NCBI RefSeq assembly: GCF_040610475.1
Contig: NZ_JBEXMJ010000004.1
Coordinates: forward strand, 186,001-250,000
Source of the DNA: Actinopolymorpha sp. NPDC004070
Lineage (GTDB): Bacteria > Actinomycetota > Actinomycetes > Propionibacteriales > Actinopolymorphaceae
Reading direction: 5' to 3'
DNA length: 64,000 nucleotides
Both the position numbers and the translations under genes were made by a program. The notes beneath the pieces were generated by a model. The model did no database searches and had not been told where the DNA came from. It saw nothing but the letters and a program-made list of their open reading frames with translations. Positions 1-8,049 of the stretch are shown piece by piece; position 1 is the first letter of the stretch; each line of letters begins with the position of its first letter.

Positions 1-420
1 CGATGTCGGACCGCACCTTCGTCGCACCGGACCCGGACGAGCCGGCATGGCGAAGACGGCCGGCGACCAGGTGCGGGTCGAGGTCGTGACGGGACACCGG
101 GGAGGGGGGCACGGAGGTGCCGGAGACGTGGGATGCACGGGGTACGGAAGAGATGAGGACAGGGAATAGGTGAGGACGGAAAAGAGTGGAGGCAGGAATT
201 TCCGGCCGAGCGGGGATTCCGCGGCCCGGGCGACGTACGGTCGATGCCAGGAGTCGTCCGTATCGGTTCTGTCCAACGGGATGCCCGACAGGAGGATCGT
301 CGTCGGCAGCGCCGGCAAAGCAGCAGACAGCAGATGCGATCCCCCATCCCCAGCAGGACCAGAACCTGAGACACTCGACCCACGCGCCGCTTCGCCAGCG
401 GCCCATTGGTGAGGGAGGCC
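1..420. other. Intergenic region left of the MoxR gene
   Basis: I see no convincing gene here. The stretch is G-rich on the plus strand and carries a triplicated imperfect repeat at 151-200. In M. tuberculosis the gene left of the DUF3040 gene is mraZ, on the minus strand. This stretch could therefore be a divergent control region between an mraZ-type gene outside the window and the MoxR operon. That is inference from synteny; nothing in these bases proves it. Confidence 0.4.
151..200 (+). repeat. Three imperfect 16-17 bp direct repeats
   Basis: AGATGAGGACAGGGAAT (151-167), AGGTGAGGACGGAAAAG (168-184) and AGTGGAGGCAGGAATT (185-200) line up head to tail around a TGAGGAC/TGGAGGC core. They lie about 220 bases before the MoxR start. 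Repeated G-rich boxes next to an mraZ-type locus recall MraZ boxes, but spacing and sequence do not match well enough to call them that. Confidence 0.4.
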
Positions 421-1446
421 ATGGTGTCGACCGGCCCGACGTTCGAGCCGACGAGGCGACCGGAGGAGCCGCGCTGGGCTCCGGCGGCGGACTTTCCCTA
501 TCTCGCGCAGACCGCGGGCCGCGTCCGCGACGCTGTCCAGCGCGTGATCGAGGGCAAGCCCGACGTGGTGAGGACCGCGCTGACGGTCCTGCTCGCCGAA
601 GGTCATCTGCTCATCGAGGACGTGCCCGGCGTGGGTAAGACGATGCTCGCCAAGGCACTGGCGCGTTCGATCGACTGTTCCGTACGCCGAGTGCAGTTCA
701 CTCCCGACCTGCTCCCGAGCGACGTCACGGGTGTGTCCGTCTACAACCAGGAGACGCACGACTTCGAGTTCCGGCCGGGCGGCATCTTCGCCAACATCGT
801 GGTCGGTGACGAGATCAACCGCGCTTCGCCCAAGACGCAGTCGGCGCTGCTGGAGTGCATGGAGGAGCGCCAGGTCACCGTGGACGGCACGACCTATCAC
901 CTCGAGGCACCGTTCATGGTCATCGCGACGCAGAACCCCATCGAGATGGAAGGCACCTACCCACTGCCCGAGGCGCAGCGGGACCGGTTCATGGCCCGGG
1001 TCTCGATGGGTTACCCGAGCCCCCAGGCCGAGCTGGAGATGCTCGACGCCCACGGGGCGGCCTCGCCGCTGGACGACCTGGAGCCGGTCACCGACGCCCG
1101 CGAGGTCGCCAAGCTGGTCGACATCGTGCAGGGCGTCTACGTCTCCCCGGCGGTCAAGGAGTACGCCATCGCACTGGTGACCGCCACCCGCAACTCCCCC
1201 GACCTGCGGCTCGGCGCCTCGCCGCGGGCCACTCTGCACCTCGTCCGGGCGGCCCGGGCGGCGGCCGCGCTCGACGACCGGGAGTACGTCCTGCCCGACG
1301 ACCTGCAGGCTCTCGCCGTCCCCGTCCTCGCGCACCGCCTACTGCCGGCGGCGGAGGCCCAGATCGCCCGGCGTTCGGCCGAACAGGTCGTCACCGACCT
1401 CGTGCGGACCGTTCCGGTCCCCGACCCGCACCGCCGTTCTCGGTGA
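421..1446 (+). CDS. MoxR-family AAA+ ATPase
   Basis: A cytoplasmic AAA+ ATPase of the MoxR class, thought to act as a chaperone for substrates handled with DUF58 and transglutaminase partners. The 341-residue product has Walker A around residues 66-74 (EDVPGVGKT), Walker B at 127-134 (VVGDEINR) and sensor 1 ATQNP at 169-173, then the usual helical lid. Length is normal. ATG 421 is used here. GGAGG at 414-418 is only 2 bases upstream, so GTG 424 is an equally good start. It is the first gene of a three-gene operon with DUF58 and transglutaminase genes, a common actinobacterial trio. The target protein is not known. Confidence 0.93.
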   Translation: MVSTGPTFEPTRRPEEPRWAPAADFPYLAQTAGRVRDAVQRVIEGKPDVVRTALTVLLAEGHLLIEDVPGVGKTMLAKALARSIDCSVRRVQFTPDLLPSDVTGVSVYNQETHDFEFRPGGIFANIVVGDEINRASPKTQSALLECMEERQVTVDGTTYHLEAPFMVIATQNPIEMEGTYPLPEAQRDRFMARVSMGYPSPQAELEMLDAHGAASPLDDLEPVTDAREVAKLVDIVQGVYVSPAVKEYAIALVTATRNSPDLRLGASPRATLHLVRAARAAAALDDREYVLPDDLQALAVPVLAHRLLPAAEAQIARRSAEQVVTDLVRTVPVPDPHRRSR

Positions 1447-1451
1447 CGCGG

Positions 1452-2927
1452 ATGGGGGGACGGTTCTCTTCCCTCACCACCCGCGGCCGGGCCTTTCTCG
1501 CCGCGGGTATCGCCGCCGCGGTCTGTGCCGTCGCCCTCGGGCAGAAGGACCTCCTCCGGGTGGCGATCTTCCTCCTCGCACTGCCGCTGGTGACCGTCCT
1601 CGTGGTCACCCGCACCCGCTACCGCATCGCCGCCTCCCGGACGATCGAGCCGGTGCGGGTGCAGGTCGGCGAGCAGGCGACCGTACGCCTGCGGCTGGAG
1701 AACGTCGGCCGGATGCCCACCGGACTGTTGCTCCTCGAGGACCAGGTGCCCCACCTCCTCGGTTCCAAGCCGCGGTTCGTGCTGGACCGCATGTCGGCCC
1801 GGTGGCGCCGCGACGTCACCTACCCCGTGCGGTCGGAGGCCCGCGGCCGGTTCACGGTCGGCCCGCTGACCCTGCGCGTCACCGATCCGTTCGGCCTGGT
1901 GGAGATGTCGCGGTCGTTCCGGTCCCAGGAGGTGTTCCTGGTGACGCCGCGGGTGCACGCCCTCCCGGCGGCGAAGGCGGCCGGTGAGTGGTCCAGCAGC
2001 GGTGAGAACAACCAGCGCGCGGTGTCCGCCGACGGCGAGGAGGACGTCACCGTCCGCGAGTACCGCGAGGGCGACGACCTGCGCCGGGTGCACTGGCGGT
2101 CCAGCGCTCGTCGCGGGGAGCTCATGGTGCGACGGGAGGAGCAACCCTGGCAGAGCCGCGCCACCGTGTTCCTGGACACCCGCCGGATCAGCCATCGCGG
2201 CAGCGGCGCCACGTCGTCCTTCGAGTGGGCGGTGAGCGCGGCCGGCTCCGTCGGCGTGCACCTGCTGCGCCGCGGCTTCTCCGTACGCCTGCAGACCGAC
2301 GCCGGCGCCACGGTGCTGGCGACCGCGCGCGAGTCCGGCCCGTCGGTGGAGTCGGAGGGTCAGATCCTGGACGCACTCGCCGTGGTCGGCCCGTCGTCGA
2401 TCGGCCACCTCTCCCAGACGTCCCTGACGGCGAGCAGCGACGGGTCGCACGGCCTGCTGGTGGCGGTGCTCGGCGTCGTCACACCCGCGGAGGCCCAGGC
2501 GCTGGTGCAGGCACGGCAGCGGTCCAGTGCAGCGTTCGCCATCGTCGTCGACACCCCGTCCTGGGCGGCCGGCAGCGAGCGCTCGCCCCAGGCCGTGGCC
2601 GAGCAGCTCGCCGAGAGCGTGCAGATGCTGCGCCGCGGCGGGTGGCGGGTCTGCGTGGTCAGGCACGGCACGAGCGTTCCGGCGGCCTGGGCCCAGCTCA
2701 TGCTCGGCGAGGAGGCCACTCAGTCCGGGCCCCCGTCGTCTCCGTCGTCTCCGTCGTCTCCGTCGTCTCCGGCATCTTCTGCGTCTTCCGCATCTCACTC
2801 GTCCTCGTCCGCGCCGGTCGGCGCGACCGGACACCTGGCCGGGGTCGCGAACGACTCTCCGGCCCCTCCGGCCGCGACCTCGGCACCGGTGTCCCGTGAG
2901 CAGACCTGGGGAGGCCAGGCCTCATGA
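1452..2927 (+). CDS. DUF58 membrane protein
   Basis: DUF58 (vWA-like) protein, the usual partner of MoxR ATPases; its molecular role is not established. Two membrane helices lie near the N-terminus (about residues 10-55). The family signature with YREGDDLRRVHWRSSARRGE sits near residue 200. The C-terminus holds a Ser/Pro stretch encoded by a 9-base tandem repeat (2733-2795), which probably varies in length. ATG 1452 follows the MoxR stop by five bases. GTG 1443, overlapping that stop, is an alternative. The last codons overlap the transglutaminase start as ATGA (2924-2927), so the genes are translationally coupled. Confidence 0.9.
   Translation: MGGRFSSLTTRGRAFLAAGIAAAVCAVALGQKDLLRVAIFLLALPLVTVLVVTRTRYRIAASRTIEPVRVQVGEQATVRLRLENVGRMPTGLLLLEDQVPHLLGSKPRFVLDRMSARWRRDVTYPVRSEARGRFTVGPLTLRVTDPFGLVEMSRSFRSQEVFLVTPRVHALPAAKAAGEWSSSGENNQRAVSADGEEDVTVREYREGDDLRRVHWRSSARRGELMVRREEQPWQSRATVFLDTRRISHRGSGATSSFEWAVSAAGSVGVHLLRRGFSVRLQTDAGATVLATARESGPSVESEGQILDALAVVGPSSIGHLSQTSLTASSDGSHGLLVAVLGVVTPAEAQALVQARQRSSAAFAIVVDTPSWAAGSERSPQAVAEQLAESVQMLRRGGWRVCVVRHGTSVPAAWAQLMLGEEATQSGPPSSPSSPSSPSSPASSASSASHSSSSAPVGATGHLAGVANDSPAPPAATSAPVSREQTWGGQAS
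2733..2795 (+). repeat. CCGTCGTCT 9-bp tandem repeat inside the DUF58 gene
   Basis: Four perfect copies of CCGTCGTCT (2733-2768) are followed by about three degenerate copies. They encode a Ser-Ser-Pro tract in the disordered C-terminal tail. The unit is a multiple of three, so copy-number changes keep the frame. Confidence 0.85.
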
Positions 2928-5281
2928 GCAGCGCGCTTCGCCGGAGCCTCGCGGGCTTCCTCGCCACCGTCCTCGCCTCGCTCGCGCTGTTCCCCGCCTA
3001 CGCCAGCACCGAGTGGCTGTGGTCGGCGGTGCTGGCCGCGCTGTTCGTCTCCACGATCGGGTTCGTCCTGCGCCAGGTCGGCACGCCGCGACTGCTCGTT
3101 CCCCTAGGGCAGCTCGCCGCGCTCGGCTGGGCGTTCGTACTCGTCTACGCACCACACGAGCTGCGGTTCGGGTTCCTGCCCACCGGCGAGTCGGTGCTCG
3201 CGCTGGCGCACCGCATCAACGACGGCCTGCTGATCGTGGTGCGGTACGCCGCACCGGTCCCCTACGACGCCGACCTGGTGATGGTGACCGCGATCGGCAT
3301 CGGCCTGGTGGCGATCGCCGTCGACCTGCTGGCGGCGACGTACCGGCTGACCCCGTGGGCAGGCCTTCCGCTGCTGCTCGTTTACAGCATCCCGGCCACC
3401 ACGGTCTCCGGCGGCATCTCCGCCCTCGCGTTCATTCCCGCCGCGATCGGCTACGTCGTCCTGCTGCTCGGCGAGGGCCGCGAACGCCTCGGTCGCTGGG
3501 GGCGCGTGATCGGCCTCGCCGACGACGTCGCCGGGCCGCAGGAGACCGTGCAGACGTCGCTTCTCGGCCAGACCGGCCGGCGGGTGAGCGCCGCCGTGAT
3601 CGGGCTGGCGGTCGTCGTGCCCGCGGTCGTGCCGACGCTTCCGGAGAGCGTGCTCGGGCGCGGGGAGGGCGGCGGGCTCGGACCGGCCAGCAGGACGATC
3701 AAGGTGAACAACCCCATCGTCGATCTCAAGCGCGACCTGAAGCGCCCGCAGGACTTCCCGGTGATGACGTACACCACCGGAACGAACTCCCCCGACTACA
3801 TCAAGCTCGTCACGCTGGACGAGTTCGACGGCGACCGCTGGCGGCCCTCGCCCCGCAGCGTCAGCAACGTCACCCCCGACCGGACCGACTACGCGCGGCT
3901 CCCCGACCCGCCGGGACTGCGCAGCAACGTCGCGAAGACCTCGGTGACGACGAAGTTCCAGGTGACCGACGCGCTGCAGTCGAGGTGGCTGCCGACGCCG
4001 TATCCCGCGACCGCGGTGAGGACGACGGCCGACTGGGGGTACGACCCGGCGACGCTGGACATCGTGCTCCGCGGTCAGGAGTCGGCCGGGCTCTCCTACG
4101 ACGTACGCACCCTCGAGGTGGGCTACACCCCGGCCGAGCTCCGGGACGCCGGCCCGCCGCCGGCCGCGGTGTTCGACCGCTACACCAAGCTCCCGCCGAA
4201 CATCCCGAAGGAAGTTCTGCGCCTTGCCAGGACGGAGACCGCCAAGGCGCAGACCGCCTACGACAAGGCGGTGGCGCTGCAGGCGTGGTTCCGCAACGAC
4301 TTCATCTACGACCTCGAGGTCCAGCCCGGCCACGGCGGGTCGGCGATGCTCGAGTTCCTCGCCGACCGGCGCGGCTACTGCGAGCAGTTCGCCGCCACCA
4401 TGGCCATCATGGCGCGCTCGCTCGGCATCCCCGCCCGGGTGGGCGTCGGCTACATGCCGGGCACGCGGCAGGCCGACGGGCGCTGGCTGGTGACCTCCCA
4501 CGACTCCCACGCCTGGCCCGAGCTCTACTTCGCGGGATACGGCTGGGTGCGGTTCGAGCCCACGCCGCAGTCGCAGACCGGTGTCGCCCCGGTGTGGACC
4601 GTGCCCGACACCGCCACGCCGAACACGCGGGTCCCCGACCAGCGCAACAACCCCGAGGATCCGCGGCAGAACCGCAACCCGTCGTCGTCGCCGACGCCGC
4701 TGCCGAACCGGAACGACCACATCAACGCCGTACCCACCGCGCCGACCGGCCGGTCGTTCCACGTACTGCCCGTGCTGGTCGTGCTGGCGGCTCTCCTGGT
4801 GGTGGCCACGCCGATGCTGGCACGGGTCGGGATTCGCCGGCACCGCCTGACGCAGCGGGACCCGGAACGACTGGTCGAGGCCGCCTGGCGGGAACTCTCC
4901 GACGTGACGACCGACCTCGGGGTGCCGTGGGACACCGGCACGACGCCGCGCGCGGCCGGTGCCCGGCTGGCCGACCGGCTACCCGAGTCAGCACAGCAGG
5001 CGCTGCGCACCGTGGTCGACGCGGTCGAACGCGGTCGGTACGCGCCGGCTCCGGGCGAGGTCGGTGACGTGCGCGCCGCGGTGGTCACGGTGACCCGGGG
5101 GCTGTCCGGTCAGGTGACCCGGACCCGGCAACTACGGGCGTGGCTGGCGCCGGTCTCCCTGTGGCGTCGGCTGCCGGCGCTGTGGTCCCCGGTGAGCGGC
5201 CTGCTCGACCGGGTGGACACGCTCGGGCCGCGACTTGCCCGCCGGTGGCGGCGCGGCCGGATGGCCGGCACCAGCCGCTGA
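2924..5281 (+). CDS. Membrane-anchored transglutaminase-like protein
   Basis: A 785-residue membrane protein. The first about 220 residues form several transmembrane helices (DUF3488/TgpA-like). An extracytoplasmic transglutaminase core follows. The probable catalytic residues are Cys486 in GYCEQFA, His529 in SHAWPEL, and an acidic residue in the FEPTP motif just after. A single helix at about 610-630 precedes a DUF4129-like C-terminal cytoplasmic tail. TgpA-type proteins are cysteine peptidases or transglutaminases of the cell envelope; the substrate here is unknown. ATG overlaps the DUF58 stop. It is the last gene of the MoxR operon. Confidence 0.92.
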   Translation: MSSALRRSLAGFLATVLASLALFPAYASTEWLWSAVLAALFVSTIGFVLRQVGTPRLLVPLGQLAALGWAFVLVYAPHELRFGFLPTGESVLALAHRINDGLLIVVRYAAPVPYDADLVMVTAIGIGLVAIAVDLLAATYRLTPWAGLPLLLVYSIPATTVSGGISALAFIPAAIGYVVLLLGEGRERLGRWGRVIGLADDVAGPQETVQTSLLGQTGRRVSAAVIGLAVVVPAVVPTLPESVLGRGEGGGLGPASRTIKVNNPIVDLKRDLKRPQDFPVMTYTTGTNSPDYIKLVTLDEFDGDRWRPSPRSVSNVTPDRTDYARLPDPPGLRSNVAKTSVTTKFQVTDALQSRWLPTPYPATAVRTTADWGYDPATLDIVLRGQESAGLSYDVRTLEVGYTPAELRDAGPPPAAVFDRYTKLPPNIPKEVLRLARTETAKAQTAYDKAVALQAWFRNDFIYDLEVQPGHGGSAMLEFLADRRGYCEQFAATMAIMARSLGIPARVGVGYMPGTRQADGRWLVTSHDSHAWPELYFAGYGWVRFEPTPQSQTGVAPVWTVPDTATPNTRVPDQRNNPEDPRQNRNPSSSPTPLPNRNDHINAVPTAPTGRSFHVLPVLVVLAALLVVATPMLARVGIRRHRLTQRDPERLVEAAWRELSDVTTDLGVPWDTGTTPRAAGARLADRLPESAQQALRTVVDAVERGRYAPAPGEVGDVRAAVVTVTRGLSGQVTRTRQLRAWLAPVSLWRRLPALWSPVSGLLDRVDTLGPRLARRWRRGRMAGTSR

Positions 5282-5357
5282 GCGCCGGTCACCGGCCAGC
5301 CGCCGAGCACCGAACCCGGTCACCGAACACCGGTCGCTGCACCGGCCACCGAGCACC
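5262..5357 (+). repeat. Degenerate CACCGG/CCGAGCACC repeat at the transglutaminase 3' end
   Basis: The sequence around the transglutaminase stop (stop codon 5279-5281) is echoed downstream. CACCAGCCGCTGAGC is followed by CACCGGCCAGCCGCCGAGC, then several CACCGAAC and CACCGGCC blocks to 5357. It looks like degenerate tandem duplication beginning in the last codons. No function is visible; a clean terminator hairpin is not present. Confidence 0.5.
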
Positions 5358-5446
5358 TACACAGGGCGAGACGCGTTCGGCGAGGTGTGACTGTGGCGAG
5401 GTAGGTGCGGTGTCAGCGGCGGCCGAAGTCGGCCGTGGAGGTGGCG

Positions 5447-5914
5447 TCAGTAGCCGGACTCGCGGCGGCGCCGCCAGCGTTCCTCGACGCGCTGCATGAA
5501 CGTGCCGCTGGGCTTGGGACGGCGGCCCCTCGGCTTCGGCTGTCCGCCTGGCTTTGCCTGGCCGCCGCGCGGTCGCTGCCCGCGACCCCGTAGTGGCACC
5601 ACCTTCGGGGTCTCGCCGGCCGCGGGCATGTGCCGCAGGCTGGTCGCGACGTAGTAGGCGGAGACCAGCATGACCAGGAAGCCGAGCACGCTCACCGCCA
5701 CGAAGGCGGAGTTCTGGCCGGTGGTCATCAGGATCGCGCCGCCGAGCATCAACACCATGCCGACGACGAAGACGGCGGCTCCGATCACGGCACGCCGACG
5801 CTGGCGCGTGCGCAGATCGACCCCCCGCAACGCCGAGGCCAACTTCGGGTCCTCGGCGGCAAGGGCCCGCTCCATCTGCTCGAGCAGTCGCTGCTCGTGG
5901 TCAGAGAGAGGCAC
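5447..5914 (-). CDS. DUF3040 membrane protein
   Basis: A 155-residue DUF3040 protein. The N-terminal MPLSDHEQRLLEQMERAL motif is the family hallmark. It is followed by two adjacent membrane helices (about residues 40-90) and a basic, Gly/Pro/Arg-rich cytoplasmic tail. Function is unknown; genes of this family sit beside mraZ in many actinobacteria (Rv2169c in M. tuberculosis). The start is GTG 5914, with GGAGG five bases upstream on the minus strand. It converges on the transglutaminase gene across a 165-base gap. Confidence 0.9.
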   Translation of the reverse strand: MPLSDHEQRLLEQMERALAAEDPKLASALRGVDLRTRQRRRAVIGAAVFVVGMVLMLGGAILMTTGQNSAFVAVSVLGFLVMLVSAYYVATSLRHMPAAGETPKVVPLRGRGQRPRGGQAKPGGQPKPRGRRPKPSGTFMQRVEERWRRRRESGY

Positions 5915-5955
5915 CTGACCTCCAACGGGACACTGCCGTGTTCGATCTTCAATGA

Positions 5956-5975
5956 GCCTAGATGAAAGTCTAGGC
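5956..5975. promoter_or_regulatory. Inverted repeat GCCTAGA-N6-TCTAGGC
   Basis: A perfect 7-base inverted repeat with a six-base spacer lies 42 bases upstream of the DUF3040 start and downstream of the methyltransferase stop. It has no T-run, so it is either a weak terminator for the upstream gene or an operator in the DUF3040 promoter. CTAG-centred arms are rare in high-GC DNA. Confidence 0.45.
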
Positions 5976-6130
5976 AGGCTCGGAACGGCACGGTAGCCGA
6001 CCTTGCACCTTCGACGGTACCGGCGGGTAAAAGTCGGCTACGACGACCTCTGTCCGCATGGCGACGTTCGATGCGATGCTTCCCACCGACACGGTACCCG
6101 AGCGGACGGCTTCAGGCCCGGCGGGCGGGA

Positions 6131-6940
6131 TCACTGCCTGCGGGCAAGTACGTGGAGCTGGGCGGACAGGACGCGAAACTTCGGATGTGCCGAGGCTTGC
6201 GACTCCAGGTCGAGCAGGGCGGCGGTCGCCCCGGGCTCGTCGGCCAGACCGGCCGGCAGCAGATCGGCGAAGACCCGGACACCGCGTTCGTCGACCACCA
6301 CGAGTCCGGCGTTCTCGGCAAGCCCGCGCAACTGTTCGGGGGTGAAGCGGCGTGGGGTCGGGCCGGCTTCCGCCGGGTCGTCCGCGGCGTCGAGTGCCGC
6401 CCGCGCCTGATCGAGGTGACCGCTCAGCACCTTGGCCAGCACGGCGGCATAGCGGTTGGCCGCCACCAGGCTGAGCGCGCCTCCCGGCCGCAGCACACCC
6501 GCCATCGCGTCCACGGCCACCTGCGGATCGTCGACCACTTCCAGCACGCTGTGGCAGAGCACCAGGTCGGTGGTGGCCTCGCCGAGGAGCTCCCGCAGGC
6601 TCACCGCGTCACCCTGCACGGCCTGGACACGCTCGGTGACCCGCGCCTCCGCGGCCCGGCGCTCGAGCGCGGCCAGGGAGTCCGGGCTGGGATCGACGAC
6701 TGTGACCTGGTGACCCATCCGCGCGATCGGGACCGCGAGGTGTCCGGTGCCGCCGCCGGCGTCGACCACCCGGAGAGCAGACCGACCGGACTTGGCCACC
6801 TGGTCGTCGAGGGCGGCCCGCACCAGGCGGCCGAGCACCTCGTCACGAAGGGAGCGGCGACGTCCGGGTGCCGAACCGCTGAAGGAGTCGGCGGCCCGGT
6901 GAGTGGCACCGCCTTCGACGTCCGGGCTGCGCTCGGGCAC
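6131..6940 (-). CDS. Class I SAM-dependent methyltransferase
   Basis: A 269-residue class I methyltransferase. Motif I VVDAGGGTGHLAVPIA lies near residues 58-73, followed by the acidic VVDPS strand end and a post-motif LRPGG loop. It resembles CmoA/UbiE-type small-molecule or tRNA methyltransferases; the substrate is not predictable. GTG 6940 has a GAGGAGG Shine-Dalgarno eight bases upstream. It precedes the DUF3040 gene on the minus strand and follows the HEPN gene, a conserved neighbourhood in actinobacteria as I recall it. Confidence 0.88.
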   Translation of the reverse strand: MPERSPDVEGGATHRAADSFSGSAPGRRRSLRDEVLGRLVRAALDDQVAKSGRSALRVVDAGGGTGHLAVPIARMGHQVTVVDPSPDSLAALERRAAEARVTERVQAVQGDAVSLRELLGEATTDLVLCHSVLEVVDDPQVAVDAMAGVLRPGGALSLVAANRYAAVLAKVLSGHLDQARAALDAADDPAEAGPTPRRFTPEQLRGLAENAGLVVVDERGVRVFADLLPAGLADEPGATAALLDLESQASAHPKFRVLSAQLHVLARRQ

Positions 6941-7035
6941 GAAACGGCCCTCCTCTGGGCTGGATGACAGGCGCCACCAGCCTAGGGTCTGCCCAGCGGA
7001 TCAGGGTCGCGTGGTGAGCGGGCCGTCCGCGCCAG

Positions 7036-7530
7036 TCAGGCGGCCGCCCCCGGACCGTGGACTCGCAGGCCCGTCCGGCTCAGCCGATCGCCGTCGGCCG
7101 GGTCGGACTGCTGCGGCAGCGAGGGCTGGTGCGGCAACTCCAGCATCGCCTCCACGACCGCGATGAAGCGCTCGACGTCGCGAACCAGATCGTCGGCGTC
7201 CCGGTCGGTCACCGCCCTGGGGAGTCCTGCCTCGGCGGCCGCGCGCTTGCCGGCTCCCGCGGCGAAGAACGCGGCCCACTCCGCGAGCTCCGGGGCGACC
7301 CGGGCCAGGAGCGTCCACGCGTCACGACGACCGCGCCGGACGGTCGGCCCGGTGCGCGCGGCCAGGACCGCCGCCGCGGTGCGCAGGGCGGCGACGTGGG
7401 CGGCGGAGTAACGCTCGGTCGCGAGCTGGGCCATCCGGGCCTCGGCCAGGGACGTCCGGGCGCGGTCGAGCGCCTCGAAGACACTCGGGCCGAGCGGAGC
7501 CTGGAACGACGGACTCGACTGTGTGCGCAT
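7036..7530 (-). CDS. SAV_6107-family HEPN-domain protein
   Basis: A 164-residue, mostly helical protein matching the SAV_6107 family of HEPN-domain proteins (ATERYSAAHVAALRTAAAVLAARTG segment, then ELAEWAAFFAAGA). HEPN domains include RNases and nucleotide-binding proteins, but no clear RX4-6H catalytic motif is visible, so RNase activity is doubtful. The ATG start has GGAAGG eight bases upstream. A LexA-type SOS box lies 252 bases upstream (7782-7797) with no other gene between, so this is one candidate SOS-regulated gene. Confidence 0.82.
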   Translation of the reverse strand: MRTQSSPSFQAPLGPSVFEALDRARTSLAEARMAQLATERYSAAHVAALRTAAAVLAARTGPTVRRGRRDAWTLLARVAPELAEWAAFFAAGAGKRAAAEAGLPRAVTDRDADDLVRDVERFIAVVEAMLELPHQPSLPQQSDPADGDRLSRTGLRVHGPGAAA

Positions 7531-8049
7531 GAGTTAGCCCTTCCGTTGCCTCAGAGCACCCGCCCCGGCCGTGGCCGGGACGGAGCCTGCCTGCTGCCCG
7601 CCGGCACCGGCGCCGACGAGGCGCCGAGCTCGCCGGCCGCCGAACCGGGCGGGACGCTTTCCCCTGCCCCTGCACGTCCCGCCCGGGGTCAACGGCGATC
7701 CGCCGGAGGAAGGGACGAGCCTCCTCCGCCGGACTTCGCGAACCGACTCCGGAGATCGCTCGGCTCCCCCGAATCGGTAGATCGAACATACGTTCGACCT
7801 ACGAGAGAAGTTAACCCACCCGGCCGTCGCCGTCAACCGAACCCGGGACGTCTGCCCGGGCGAGGTGGCGCGAGGCCTCGCGTGACACTCAGGTACTGCC
7901 ATGTCGACAGTCTTGCGGTGACCACCGACAGTTCCGCCCGACGCCGGCCAGGAGGGCCGGACTCCCACCGGAGCGGAATCCGGGCAGCCGGGAACTTCAG
8001 TGATTTTCTGTGACGAAAGTCGTACGCACCGTGTCTTTGTTGCGGCAAG
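7531..8049. other. 519-base divergent intergenic region with an SOS box
   Basis: This lies between the HEPN gene (minus) and the MFS gene (plus). The only clear element is the SOS box at 7782-7797, almost exactly midway. Open frames on either strand (for example an ATG on the minus strand inside the box) have no recognisable family and look like high-GC shadows. Each side would have a leader of about 250 bases. Confidence 0.5.
7782..7797. promoter_or_regulatory. LexA/SOS box TCGAACATACGTTCGA
   Basis: An exact match to the actinobacterial SOS box TCGAAC-N4-GTTCGA known from mycobacterial LexA work. The symmetry extends outward (GTAG/CTAC) with one mismatch. It lies 252 bases from both the HEPN start (minus) and the MFS start (plus). 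Which transcript it controls is not evident. Confidence 0.85.

Noticed and set aside
2527..5067. An 846-codon plus-strand frame across the DUF58 and transglutaminase genes
   Set aside because: It is an out-of-frame, Arg/Ala/Pro-rich shadow crossing two coupled genes.
7322..7789. A 155-codon minus-strand frame starting with an ATG inside the SOS box
   Set aside because: The position is tempting for a LexA-controlled gene, but the product is Arg-rich with no family, and it runs far into the HEPN gene in another frame.
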